Program-made: the position numbers and the translations under genes
The notes under the pieces: generated by a model
Seen by the model: only the letters and a program-made list of their open reading frames with translations
Databases searched by the model: none
Told to the model about the DNA's origin: nothing
Source: Amylibacter sp.
GTDB taxonomy: Bacteria; Pseudomonadota; Alphaproteobacteria; Rhodobacterales; Rhodobacteraceae
Direction: 5' to 3'
Length of the DNA stretch: 47,689 bases
Assembly (NCBI GenBank): GCA_021775375.1
Contig: JAJFHY010000154.1
Location: 1-47,689 of the forward strand
Shown: positions 34,175 to 42,900 of the stretch, piece after piece
Layout of the letters: the number at the start of each line of letters is the position of its first letter
Numbering within the stretch: position 1 is the first letter of the stretch

Positions 34175-35095
34175 TTAATTACCACAATTTTTGTAATTGC
34201 TGGCAATACAGACATCTGACATTTCCAGTGCTTTAGTGATGTCTGATTGGGTCATTTGTTTTGCTATTATATCTTTATTGTCGGGCGCATCTCTATGCCC
34301 GTTCTCAGCCGCAATATTTGACCACATATAGGCCAATATATCATCTTGTGGAACACCTCTACCTTTGTGATACATCACACCCAGATTATACGGGGCATGG
34401 GTGTAGCCCTGTTCTGCGGACAAATGTATCCATTTCGCCGCTTTGTTGTCATCCCGTAGAACACCTCTGCCAGTGGCATACATCACACCCAGATTATACT
34501 GGGCTTTTGCATCCCCCTGCTTGGCGGCCAAACGATACCATTTCACGGCTTTGGTATCATCCTGTGAAACACCTCTACCTTTGTCATACATCACACCCAG
34601 ATTAGACTGGGCATGGGCATAGCCCTGTTCGGCGGCAAAATGGAACCATTTCACCGCTTCGGTGTTATCCTGTGGAACACCTCTGCCGTTGGCATACATA
34701 CTGCCTAAATTATCCTGAGCCTTTGCATAACCTTGCTCAGCGGCCAAACGATACCACTCTATAGCTTCGGTGTTATCCTGCGGAACGCTTGCGCCTTTGT
34801 CATACATCACACCCAGATTAAACTGGGCATGGGCAAGCCCCTGCTGAGCTGCCAAACGATACCATTTCACCGCTTTGGTGTCATCTTGCGGAACGCCTGT
34901 GCCATTGACATACATCGCTCCAAGAAAATACTGGGCAGCGGCATTCCCCTGCTCAGCTAGGGGGATCCATTCTTTCAACGTGGTTGCGTAGTCGCCGTTT
35001 TGATAAGCATCGACTCCCTTTTGAAGGTCAGCCGCATGGGCGGGGGTTAGGGTTAAAGTTAATGTAGCAATGAACGCTAAAAGCAATATTTGCAT
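34175..35095 (-). CDS. Secreted Sel1-repeat (TPR-like) protein
   Basis: The 306-aa protein starts with a signal peptide (MQILLLAFIATLTLTLTPAHA). It contains six full Sel1 repeats of 36 residues at about 47-82, 83-118, 119-154, 155-190, 191-226 and 227-262. Each has the form A-x-Q-G-x-A-x-A-Q-x-N-L-G-x-M-Y-x-x-G-x-G-V-x-x-D. A C-terminal tail with two Cys (SDVCIASNYKNCGN) follows. Such solenoids act in protein-protein contacts, often in envelope signalling; the partner is unknown. The repeats are also very similar at the DNA level. It converges on the DMT transporter gene. Confidence 0.88.
   Translation of the reverse strand: MQILLLAFIATLTLTLTPAHAADLQKGVDAYQNGDYATTLKEWIPLAEQGNAAAQYFLGAMYVNGTGVPQDDTKAVKWYRLAAQQGLAHAQFNLGVMYDKGASVPQDNTEAIEWYRLAAEQGYAKAQDNLGSMYANGRGVPQDNTEAVKWFHFAAEQGYAHAQSNLGVMYDKGRGVSQDDTKAVKWYRLAAKQGDAKAQYNLGVMYATGRGVLRDDNKAAKWIHLSAEQGYTHAPYNLGVMYHKGRGVPQDDILAYMWSNIAAENGHRDAPDNKDIIAKQMTQSDITKALEMSDVCIASNYKNCGN
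34310..34957. repeat. Six tandem 108-bp coding repeats (Sel1 array)
   Basis: Segments such as TACATCACACCCAGATTA recur at a 108-bp period (for example near 34371, 34479, 34587 and 34803). Some units differ strongly (near 34695 and 34911), so the array is a mix of recently homogenised and older copies. Every unit is 36 codons, so slippage keeps the frame. Confidence 0.8.
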
Positions 35096-35151
35096 GAAAT
35101 TTCTCCATCAAGGTCTGAAATAATTGCCTTTTGCGGCGTTAAGCCAATATT

Positions 35152-36027
35152 CTAACGCTTGTCGTAATACAACCCAACAACATGCTCGGCTTCGGCAAAG
35201 AACAACCAGCGCGAGACGAATAGTCCGATCACATGCAAGATGATGATCAAAACGACGCTAAAGTGGTTGACCGGAAAGAAAAGCAACATGGCTACCGGGA
35301 TGATACCCAGACATAAAGTCGCTATCACACGCAGTTTCTGCCCATGTTTGCGACCGATGACATGCACCATTTCGCGGGTCAGATAGTTTTCACCTGAATG
35401 CGGTGCTTCCAATAGACGTACTTTTCCCAGAGCACCCAACCCAGTGGCGGTTTCAATTGTGTGACCCGCTTGTGAAAAGCTCATATCACCACGTGCCCAA
35501 GACAGGATTTGAATGGCGGTTAATATGACAATTGCGAATAATGCAAAGGGCAGTTGTGCCGACAATAAAGCACCGCCCGCAAGTGAATAAAGTATGAACA
35601 ATGCAGGTGTTGTGGACATGTTCCAGCGCGGTACGGTTTTTAACTGCCCGTAAATCATCGAGGTGCAATAGACCGTGGCGATACACAGCGCACTGCCCAA
35701 CCAACCCAAGGGGGCGATGCGGATATCCGCAAAGATCAACAGGGCAGCATAAAGGCCCATCACCAACAATGTTGCAACTGAAACCACACCTTCACGACTG
35801 AGCCATGATGTGCGCCATTGGCTGAAAGCCTTCATCGCACGTTGCGGGTTGCCCAAATGGAAGGTTGATGCCAGCAATCCACCCACGGCCAAGGCGTAGG
35901 CGATTAAGAAAAACGTAAAGGCGACCCATCCCGAAACGACAGGTCTGTCCAGACCCAAAAAGAACAGCAGGCCAAAGCCAAGACCGGAAAGGGATGTGAA
36001 AATAATAACGGATGCTGCGGGATGCAT
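35152..36027 (-). CDS. soeC: Membrane anchor subunit of SoeABC-type molybdoenzyme (DmsC-like)
   Basis: The 291-aa protein has about eight transmembrane helices and matches the DmsC-type quinone-reactive anchors. The sequence begins MHPAASVIIFTSLSGLGFG and includes HLGNPQRAMKAF, a conserved feature between helices two and three. In SoeABC this subunit passes electrons from the iron-sulfur subunit to the quinone pool. It starts 1 bp after the soeB stop. The first in-frame ATG with operon spacing is 36027; the track-style extension upstream lies in soeB. Confidence 0.8.
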   Translation of the reverse strand: MHPAASVIIFTSLSGLGFGLLFFLGLDRPVVSGWVAFTFFLIAYALAVGGLLASTFHLGNPQRAMKAFSQWRTSWLSREGVVSVATLLVMGLYAALLIFADIRIAPLGWLGSALCIATVYCTSMIYGQLKTVPRWNMSTTPALFILYSLAGGALLSAQLPFALFAIVILTAIQILSWARGDMSFSQAGHTIETATGLGALGKVRLLEAPHSGENYLTREMVHVIGRKHGQKLRVIATLCLGIIPVAMLLFFPVNHFSVVLIIILHVIGLFVSRWLFFAEAEHVVGLYYDKR

Positions 36028-36028
36028 A

Positions 36029-36784
36029 TTAAAGTGCCTCCAATGCTTTATCGAGCCAGCCAAGCAGACCCTTTGGTGTATCGGCTACAGGTTCAAGGAA
36101 CGGGGCCAGAATATTAATGTCGCCGTCTGTGTGAATGTCGGCTTTTGGGCGCGGTGGCAGGTAGCGGTTCACCGGTTTTGTACCTTGTTCGGGCATCAGT
36201 TCCATACCGCCACGCGCTGCTGACATCTGTGATACGTCGCTTTCGGGATCGGCAAAATCGCCAAAGTGTCGTGCATTGGCAGGACATGTGCGCACGCAAG
36301 CAGGCTCGCGGTCGATCTCCGGTATGTTTTCATTATAGATGCGGTCTACACAAAGTGTGCATTTTTTCATCACACCTTCCGCTGCATCCAATTCGCGCGC
36401 GCCATATGGGCAGGCCCATGCGCATAATCCGCAGCCGATACAATCGCTTTCATTGACCAGAACGATGCCGTCTTCACTGCGTTTATAGCTTGCCCCCGTT
36501 GGACAAACAGTAACGCAGGGCGCATCTTCGCAATGCAGGCAAGATTTTGGAAAATGTACGGTTTGTGCTGGTTTTTGCGGTTGTTTAACCTCATATGTAT
36601 GTATTCTGTTTAGAAATGTACCAGAAGGGTTTGCGCCATATGCATCTTGATCAGACAAAGGCGCGCCGTAATTAGAGGTATTCCATTCCTTGCAGTTGAT
36701 CACACAGGCATGACAGCCGACACAAATATCAAGGTCGATCACAAGGCCCAGTTTTTTGGCGGTGGTTTGGGGTAAAGCGGTCAT
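36029..36784 (-). CDS. soeB: Iron-sulfur subunit of SoeABC-type molybdoenzyme (four 4Fe-4S clusters)
   Basis: The 251-aa ferredoxin-like subunit has four cysteine clusters: CVGCHACVINC (Cys21-31), CLHCEDAPCVTVC, CIGCGLCAWAC and CTLCVDRIY with a later CVRTCPANA. There is no Tat signal, as expected for a cytoplasmic complex that is held by SoeC. The C-terminal tail (about 50 residues) is extended relative to DmsB. It starts 1 bp after the soeA stop, a tight operon. Confidence 0.85.
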   Translation of the reverse strand: MTALPQTTAKKLGLVIDLDICVGCHACVINCKEWNTSNYGAPLSDQDAYGANPSGTFLNRIHTYEVKQPQKPAQTVHFPKSCLHCEDAPCVTVCPTGASYKRSEDGIVLVNESDCIGCGLCAWACPYGARELDAAEGVMKKCTLCVDRIYNENIPEIDREPACVRTCPANARHFGDFADPESDVSQMSAARGGMELMPEQGTKPVNRYLPPRPKADIHTDGDINILAPFLEPVADTPKGLLGWLDKALEAL

Positions 36785-36785
36785 C

Positions 36786-39614
36786 TTAAAACTCCCCGCC
36801 GTAAGCAATATCTTTCGGCCCTTGGCCTACAGGTGAGGCCTGTGCAGGTGTTTCAGGTTGTGAAACACCATCCTCTGCCGGTGCTTTTTCGATCTTCACG
36901 CGCAGATCGTACCACGCAGCTTGGCCGGTGATCGGATCAGAGTTTGACCAACGCAACCCGTCGCCTTTGGGTGGCAGGAGTTCGTGGATTAAGTGGTTCA
37001 GCAAAAAGCCCTTTGTGGCCTCGGGTGCGTTTTCATCCAACGCCCACGCGCCTTTGCGTTTGCCGATGGCGTTCCATGTCCAGACCGTATTGGGATTGAG
37101 TGCATCCATGCGTACAACCGGGACTTTGATTTTCCCGTGGTGCGAAGTGACATAAGCCCAATCGCCTTCATTAAATCTGTGCTTGGTCCAAACTTCACCC
37201 GATACATAAAGCGGGTTTGTGCCATGGATTTGTCTTAGCCACGCATTTTGCGATCCCCATGAGTGGTACATTGCAGCGGGGCGTTGGGTTAAAGCGTGTA
37301 GCGGGTATTCTTCACAATCTATACCTTGCTCTTCATATGGTGCCCACCAAACCGGCAAAGGATCCATAGCCTCGATCAGTTGCGCACGCAAATGATCGGG
37401 CGGTTGCAATTCGCCTTTGCCCATTGCTGCCAGCCGGAACTTCTGCATTGGTTCCACATAAATGCTGAATAGATAGGGCGAGGGTTTATCAAAGATACCG
37501 CGTTCCACGGCCCAATCCTGATAGGCTTTGTTCCAAGGTTTGTAAAATAACGCTTCGTCAGGGATGTGGTCTTTCCAGAAGCCACCGTTTTCAATGTATT
37601 TATTCAGCTGCTCCGGGTTCGGTTCACCGCGCCCTTTGCCGCTGCCATCCTTATTTCGAAATCCCGCCAATGGCCCGACACCGGGGCGGCGTTCATGGTT
37701 TACGATATAATCGGCATAATCGGCGTATTTGGCGCTGCCGTTTTCATTGACAAAGCCCGGCAACCCAAGTTTTGATCCCAACTGGATCAGGGCAGATTGA
37801 AACCCGCGCACGTCGCGGTCAGGTTCTACCACCGGCCAGCGGATACTGTCACATATCGCGTCTGCCTCGGATATCGGGCGATCAAGCAGGCTGATACAAT
37901 CGTGACGTTCCAGATAGGTGGTATCCGGCAGGATCAGGTCGGCAAATGCTACCATTTCAGATGAATAGGCGTCAGAATAGATGATATTCGGGATCACATA
38001 GTCGCCGTTTTCGTCTTTGTCGGTCAGCATATCCATCACACCGCGCGAATTCATCGAGGAATTCCACGACATATTGGCCATATACATAAACAGTGTGTCG
38101 ATCTTATAGGGATCACCCGCATGCGCATTGGAAATCACCATATGCATCATGCCATGCGATGACATCGGGTTTTCCCAAGTGAAGGCTTTGTCGATGCGCA
38201 CTGGCGTACCGGACGCATTCAGTGCCAAGTCTTCGGGGCCGCGTGTAAAACCTAAATGCGGACCATTCAAGGGACCACCCGGAGTGGTGGAACTATGTGG
38301 CGTTGGGTGACCTTCAACAGGTTTGGGATAGGGCGGTTTGAAACGGTAACCACCCGGCACTTCGACACTGCCCAGAATGATTTGCAGCAAGTGGATCGCG
38401 CGGCAGGTTTGAAAGCCGTTGGAGTGGGCGGAAATACCCCGCATGGCGTGGAATGAAACGGGACGGCCTGTCATGGTTTCGTGTTTCTCACCCTTCCAGT
38501 CAGTCCACGGCTGATCAATGGTGATCTCTTGTTCGAACGCCACATGTGCCAGCTCTGCGGCTAACCGGTGGATTGTTTCAGCCGAAATTCCGCAGCGGTC
38601 GGCCACCGCTTCGGGGGCATAATCATCTGATAGGTACTTTTCGGTCATCAATTGGAACACGGGGGTGTATTTGGTGCCTTGGTAGGTGATCTCACCGGAA
38701 AACACCGGCTTTACGCCCTTTTTATCAAAGGCTGCAGGTTTACCCGTGACACGATCCTGCACCATGAATTGGCCTTGCAGATCGCGCAGCAAAAGCCCGA
38801 ATTCATTGGAGGTTTCATCCATATTTACCAGCATTGGCGCGTTGGTGTAGCGCATCAAATAATCCAGATCGACCTTGCCGGCCTTTAGCAAAACATGGAT
38901 CATCGCCAGTACAAACAGGCCATCAGTGCCGGGCGTGATGCCGACCCATTCGTCGGCAATTGCGTTATAGCCGGTGCGTATCGGGTTCACGCCGACGATT
39001 TTGGCGCCGCGTTCTTTTAGTTTGGACAGCCCCATTTTAATCGGATTGCTGTCATGGTCTTCGGCAACTCCGAAAATCATGAACATCTTGGTGCGGTCCC
39101 AATCGGGTACGCCGAATTCCCAAAACGCGCCGCCCATTGTGTAAATACCGGCAGCGGCCATATTAACCGAACAAAAGCCGCCATGGGCAGCATAGTTTGG
39201 CGTGCCGAACTGTTGCGCCCAGAAACTCGTCAGCGATTGCGATTGATCACGACCGGTGAAAAACGCCAGTTTATGCGGGGCCTTTTCGCGAATTGGGCCT
39301 AGCCGTTTGGCGGCAATGTCAAAGGCCTCATCCCAGCTGATTTCCTCGAATTTACCTTCGCCGCGTTCGCCGACACGCTTCATCGGTGCCCGAAGACGTG
39401 CAGGCGAGTAATGCTGCATGATCCCGGCCGAGCCTTTGGCGCATAGAACACCCTTATTGATCGGGTGATCGCGGTTGCCTTCGATATACTTAACCTTGCC
39501 GTCTTTCATGTGCACATTGATGCCGCAGCGGCAGGCGCACATATAACAGGTGGTTTTACGAATTTCGTCGGACACCTCGGGCGAAGTGTCCAAATCGGGC
39601 TGGTGATGATTCAT
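36786..39614 (-). CDS. soeA: Molybdopterin catalytic subunit, probable sulfite:quinone oxidoreductase SoeA
   Basis: The 942-aa DMSO-reductase-family enzyme carries an N-terminal 4Fe-4S site (Cys23, Cys26, Cys30, Cys58; TTCYMCACRCGI and GVLCAKGSAGIM). A candidate molybdenum ligand is Cys148 in HGGFCSVNMA. Roseobacter-group SoeABC oxidises cytoplasmic sulfite to sulfate, for example from sulfonate breakdown. The CACRCGI signature, lack of a Tat signal and A-B-C order favour SoeA over PsrA/PhsA, but the substrate is not proven. GGGAG lies upstream of the ATG at 39614. A frame-open 24-codon extension (to 39686) would add a hydrophobic segment. Confidence 0.75.
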   Translation of the reverse strand: MNHHQPDLDTSPEVSDEIRKTTCYMCACRCGINVHMKDGKVKYIEGNRDHPINKGVLCAKGSAGIMQHYSPARLRAPMKRVGERGEGKFEEISWDEAFDIAAKRLGPIREKAPHKLAFFTGRDQSQSLTSFWAQQFGTPNYAAHGGFCSVNMAAAGIYTMGGAFWEFGVPDWDRTKMFMIFGVAEDHDSNPIKMGLSKLKERGAKIVGVNPIRTGYNAIADEWVGITPGTDGLFVLAMIHVLLKAGKVDLDYLMRYTNAPMLVNMDETSNEFGLLLRDLQGQFMVQDRVTGKPAAFDKKGVKPVFSGEITYQGTKYTPVFQLMTEKYLSDDYAPEAVADRCGISAETIHRLAAELAHVAFEQEITIDQPWTDWKGEKHETMTGRPVSFHAMRGISAHSNGFQTCRAIHLLQIILGSVEVPGGYRFKPPYPKPVEGHPTPHSSTTPGGPLNGPHLGFTRGPEDLALNASGTPVRIDKAFTWENPMSSHGMMHMVISNAHAGDPYKIDTLFMYMANMSWNSSMNSRGVMDMLTDKDENGDYVIPNIIYSDAYSSEMVAFADLILPDTTYLERHDCISLLDRPISEADAICDSIRWPVVEPDRDVRGFQSALIQLGSKLGLPGFVNENGSAKYADYADYIVNHERRPGVGPLAGFRNKDGSGKGRGEPNPEQLNKYIENGGFWKDHIPDEALFYKPWNKAYQDWAVERGIFDKPSPYLFSIYVEPMQKFRLAAMGKGELQPPDHLRAQLIEAMDPLPVWWAPYEEQGIDCEEYPLHALTQRPAAMYHSWGSQNAWLRQIHGTNPLYVSGEVWTKHRFNEGDWAYVTSHHGKIKVPVVRMDALNPNTVWTWNAIGKRKGAWALDENAPEATKGFLLNHLIHELLPPKGDGLRWSNSDPITGQAAWYDLRVKIEKAPAEDGVSQPETPAQASPVGQGPKDIAYGGEF

Positions 39615-39844
39615 TATTGAGGCTCTCCCTAATGCGCGGATTATGAGGAAAAATATCCCAAGGGCCAGCACAAAAAAGAATATCATTCAGCTTTTGGGTA
39701 GACTGAAACTACATTCGGGTTTTGGGAAAGGTTCTAGGTGGGTTCAGCCTATCCTATTGATCGACAAAGCTTGGGCGGATGTTTAATGTGGGCGCGATTG
39801 GGTGACGTTGTTTATTGGCGAAGCCTTAAATATGGAATCCAGAG

Positions 39845-41356
39845 ATGAACCTATCAAGCTGGCTGGTGAATACCGCCAAGATAAACCCGGATCGGCCCGC
39901 GTTGCTTAAAGGTACAGAGGTTTGCGCCACATATGCCGAGTTTTCGGCGCGCTCTGCGGCAATAGGGTCATATCTGCGGCACGATTTGCATGTGAAAAAA
40001 GGCGCGCGCGTTGCTGTCTTTATGCCAAATTCTACGGCGTATCTTGAAGTGCTTTATGCTATCTGGTTTGCAGGCGCAGTTGTAGTGCCGATCAATGCCA
40101 AGCTGCATGTGAAAGAAGCCGCGTGGATTATACGCGATGCAGGAGCAGAGGTTCTTTTCACGACTGAGAAATACCATGCAAAGTTTATGCCCGACATGAC
40201 CGCACAAACGATCTGTGTTGATACAGCCCAATATACAGCCCTCTATAAGACCCCGCCGCTTGAAAGCCCTGTTCCGGTTCACAAAGATGATCTGGTTTGG
40301 CTGTTTTATACATCCGGAACCACCGGGAAACCCAAAGGCGTGATGTTGACCTCTGCCAATATTTCCGCAATGACGTTGTCTTATCTTGCCGATGTCGATG
40401 AAGTGCACAGTACTGATGCAGCACTTTATGCAGCCCCCATGTCACATGGGGCAGGGCTTTATAATTTTATGCATGTTTTGCGCGCTGCACGTCATGTGGT
40501 GCCGGTTTTGGGTGGCTTTGATGCGGATGAAGTCCTGACCATCGCCCCAAAACTGCAAAATGTATCGATGTTTGCTGCCCCCACAATGGTGCGCCGTCTG
40601 GTTGAATGCGCCAAATTGCGCGGAGAGCAGGGCGCTGGCATTCGCACCATCGTTTACGGGGGCGGGCCGATGTATATGACAGATATAATCGAGGCTGTTG
40701 ATGTAATGGGCCCACGCTTCGTACAAATTTTGGGACAAGGCGAGTGCCCGATGTCAATAACAGCACTAACGCGCGCGCAAATCACAGATCGCAAGCATCC
40801 GCGTTGGCGCGAACGTCTTGCAGGTGTTGGTGTGGCTCAAAGTCTGGTTTCGATCGAGATCAGGAACGCGGCGGGCGATGCGTTGCCAAAAGGCGAGATT
40901 GGCGAGATTTGTGTATCCGGCTTACCGGTCATGGCCGGCTATTGGCAAAATCCGCAAGCTACCGCAGATACTCTCTCGGATGGCTGGCTGAAAACCGGTG
41001 ATATGGGGGCGATGGATGATGACGGTTTTATTACCCTGCATGATCGGGCCAAAGATGTGGTGATCTCGGGTGGTTCCAACATCTATCCGCGCGAAGTTGA
41101 AGAGGTTTTACTTCAGCACCCGAATGTATCCGAAGTTTCGGTCATAGGTAAACCCGATGTTGAATGGGGTGAAATCGTTGTCGCCTTTATTGTCGGTAAA
41201 GAAGTCGGTGCCGCAGAGCTTGACCGTTTCTGCGTGGATAATATCGCACGTTTCAAACGGCCAAAGCTTTACCGGTTCGTTCCTGAACTTCCCAAAAACA
41301 ATTATGGGAAAGTTCTGAAAACAAACTTGCGTGAAATGTTGGAAAATGAAGACTAA
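39845..41356 (+). CDS. AMP-forming acyl-CoA synthetase (ANL superfamily)
   Basis: The 503-aa ligase activates a carboxylate as acyl-AMP and then acyl-CoA. It shows A3 (YTSGTTGKPKGVML, about residue 155), A5 (ILGQGECPMS in place of the usual YGxTE), A7 (LKTGDMGAMDDDGF), A8 (DRAKDVVISGGSNIYPREVEEVL) and the catalytic A10 Lys in PKNNYGKVLK. The unusual GQGE segment and GGGPM are seen in medium-chain and aromatic acid ligases. The substrate cannot be called. It is divergent from soeA by 230 bp, so a functional link to sulfite oxidation is possible but not shown. Confidence 0.88.
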   Translation: MNLSSWLVNTAKINPDRPALLKGTEVCATYAEFSARSAAIGSYLRHDLHVKKGARVAVFMPNSTAYLEVLYAIWFAGAVVVPINAKLHVKEAAWIIRDAGAEVLFTTEKYHAKFMPDMTAQTICVDTAQYTALYKTPPLESPVPVHKDDLVWLFYTSGTTGKPKGVMLTSANISAMTLSYLADVDEVHSTDAALYAAPMSHGAGLYNFMHVLRAARHVVPVLGGFDADEVLTIAPKLQNVSMFAAPTMVRRLVECAKLRGEQGAGIRTIVYGGGPMYMTDIIEAVDVMGPRFVQILGQGECPMSITALTRAQITDRKHPRWRERLAGVGVAQSLVSIEIRNAAGDALPKGEIGEICVSGLPVMAGYWQNPQATADTLSDGWLKTGDMGAMDDDGFITLHDRAKDVVISGGSNIYPREVEEVLLQHPNVSEVSVIGKPDVEWGEIVVAFIVGKEVGAAELDRFCVDNIARFKRPKLYRFVPELPKNNYGKVLKTNLREMLENED

Positions 41357-41490
41357 CTTTTACTGTCTTTTTCAGCAATTTCCTTGGTGTCATCTTTTAC
41401 CAAATGGATGTTATTTGGGTTTTTCGGCATTTCCGGCCAGTTCTTAACCCTGTCGCGGGCACGCTTTAATGCTTGGCTACTACTTGTCAC
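41353..41490 (-). CDS. Small 45-aa basic/charged protein, GTG start
   Basis: A 45-codon frame begins with GTG at 41490, with a clear GGAG ribosome binding site 7 bp upstream, and ends with TAG at 41353. Its last four bases overlap the end of the acyl-CoA synthetase gene. The product is hydrophilic, with a basic N-terminal helix (SSSQALKRARDRVKNW), a Pro/Asn-rich middle (PEMPKNPNN) and a charged tail (KEIAEKDSKS). I do not recognise a family. The remaining gap to efp (41491-41724) holds an inverted TTGAC-N8-GTCAA near 41516, but I see no other gene there. Confidence 0.45.
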   Translation of the reverse strand: MTSSSQALKRARDRVKNWPEMPKNPNNIHLVKDDTKEIAEKDSKS

Positions 41491-41724
41491 TTGATACTCC
41501 GATACTCGTTAAGCTTGACATACAAACGTCAATTAATTGCATAAAACAGATACCCAACTTGGGCAACCATGTCACGGATAAGACTTAAAGGTGTCAGGAA
41601 TAAGGCGAGAATAAGGCATTTTGCATTATTGGCAAATGCTTAAACTATATAGAAAACGATATGTTAGAGCTTTTTATTTATGTAACTATTTTGCGCTATG
41701 TCTTTCAGATATGGTGGTCGCACA

Positions 41725-42288
41725 TTAAGCGCGTTCAACATATTCCATAGTCTCAGTGTTCACGACAATTGCCTCATCAGATCCAACAAAAGGTGGAATC
41801 ATCAGGCGTACGCCATTGTCCAGAACAGCCGGTTTGAAACTATTGGCAGCGGTTTGGCCTTTTACAGCCGGTTCTGTTTCAACAACTTTGCAGGTAACCT
41901 TTTGCGGTACTTCGGCACTAAGTGCTTCGGACTCGTGATATTCGATTTTGATTGTCATGCCATCTTGCAGGAATGGGCGGCGGTCGCCCAGAATATCTGC
42001 AGGCAATTCGATTTGTTCGTAAGTTTCCATATCCATAAAAACCAACATACCATCGTTTTCATACAGAAATTGCTGGTCTTTTTGATCAAGGCGCACTTTT
42101 TCCACTTTGTCAGCAGAGCGAAATCTTTCGTTCAGTTTTGAGTTGGTGCGTAGATTTTTCAGCTCTACCTGTGCGAAAGCACCGCCCTTACCGGGTTTCA
42201 CATGATCAACCTTTACAGCGATCCACAAACCGTCGTTATGTTCCAGGATGTTTCCCGGGCGGATTTCATTCCCGTTTATTTTCGGCAT
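41725..42288 (-). CDS. efp: Elongation factor P
   Basis: EF-P enters the ribosomal E site and relieves stalling at polyproline stretches. The 187-aa protein (from the ATG at 42288, preceded by GAAGAG) has the usual three beta-barrel domains. The tip of domain I reads VKPGKGGAF, so residue 34 is Lys. This suggests the EpmAB-type lysylation route rather than the EarP arginine route, though no modification gene is in view. An upstream frame-open extension to 42363 lacks homology and is rejected. Confidence 0.95.
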   Translation of the reverse strand: MPKINGNEIRPGNILEHNDGLWIAVKVDHVKPGKGGAFAQVELKNLRTNSKLNERFRSADKVEKVRLDQKDQQFLYENDGMLVFMDMETYEQIELPADILGDRRPFLQDGMTIKIEYHESEALSAEVPQKVTCKVVETEPAVKGQTAANSFKPAVLDNGVRLMIPPFVGSDEAIVVNTETMEYVERA

Positions 42289-42334
42289 TGTTTCGCTCTT
42301 CTCAATTAAAAAGGTGGAAAAATTATTCAAAGGG

Positions 42335-42363
42335 TGTATAGAGTGCCTTCCTGCTATACGCAA
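42335..42363 (-). promoter_or_regulatory. Possible efp promoter
   Basis: On the minus strand TTGCGT and TATACA are 17 bp apart. The -10 box ends 47 bp before the efp start codon. The -35 match is only moderate. Confidence 0.35.
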
Positions 42364-42504
42364 GCCGATGTGGGGATCGGTTCGGAACTGCCTGGTTGTT
42401 ATGTGCTACATGCATGGCTGCCATTCCATATAGGCAATACCGAATCGCCACAAAGTCGTCATATTGGCCCGAACCGAGAAAATGAAGAAAAGATCAAGTA
42501 GATT

Positions 42505-42819
42505 ATGTTTGATACAATAGATAACTCTGCATTCATCAACGACCAAGGTAAGCGCTCTTCTAAATTGTTTGCCGCTGTTGTTTTGGCCGCTTTGGATGAT
42601 GCCATTGCAGATGATAAAAAATATGGCAATGGAATTGAAAGCATTGCACGCTGGGCCCGATCACGCGATGGTCGTGAAGTTCTTATGTGTGCCGGCATCG
42701 AACCAACCGAGCGCTGCGTCAAAGGCATGATGGAATTTGTGTCGCGCGGTGTACGTACTTCTGTAGCTTTGTCACGCGAAGAAAGCGAACGGCAAGCCGC
42801 TGCTAAAGAAGCTGCATAA
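42505..42819 (+). CDS. Small conserved alphaproteobacterial protein (DUF6280-like)
   Basis: The 104-aa soluble protein is rich in Ala and charged residues, with FAAVVLAALDDAIADDKKYGNG, then ARWARSRDGREVLMCAGIEP and a C-terminal helix (VALSREESERQAAAKEAA). Near-identical small proteins occur across Rhodobacteraceae as I recall them, under the name DUF6280; function unknown. The -helical, all-cytosolic look and strong conservation argue for a housekeeping or regulatory role. A clear terminator follows, so it is probably a monocistronic unit. The ribosome binding site is weak. Confidence 0.7.
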   Translation: MFDTIDNSAFINDQGKRSSKLFAAVVLAALDDAIADDKKYGNGIESIARWARSRDGREVLMCAGIEPTERCVKGMMEFVSRGVRTSVALSREESERQAAAKEAA

Positions 42820-42843
42820 AATATACAAACACCCTCCAATTTT

Positions 42844-42874
42844 AAAAGGCACTCCTTCGGGCGTGCCTTTTTTA
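42844..42874 (+). terminator. Intrinsic terminator after the DUF6280-like gene
   Basis: The stem AAAAGGCAC / GTGCCTTTT encloses a TCCTTCGGGC loop and runs into T6. It separates this gene from the downstream BenE transporter gene. Confidence 0.85.
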
Positions 42875-42900
42875 TTGTCTGTATATATAGGAATATCGTT

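Noticed and set aside
34310-34957. Possible CRISPR or minisatellite array
   Set aside because: The 108-bp period is the 36-residue Sel1 unit; the whole unit is coding and there are no constant short repeats with unique spacers.
41516-41533. TTGAC-N8-GTCAA inverted repeat as a promoter
   Set aside because: It contains -35-like sequences on both strands, but no convincing -10 box is found 16-18 bp away on either strand.
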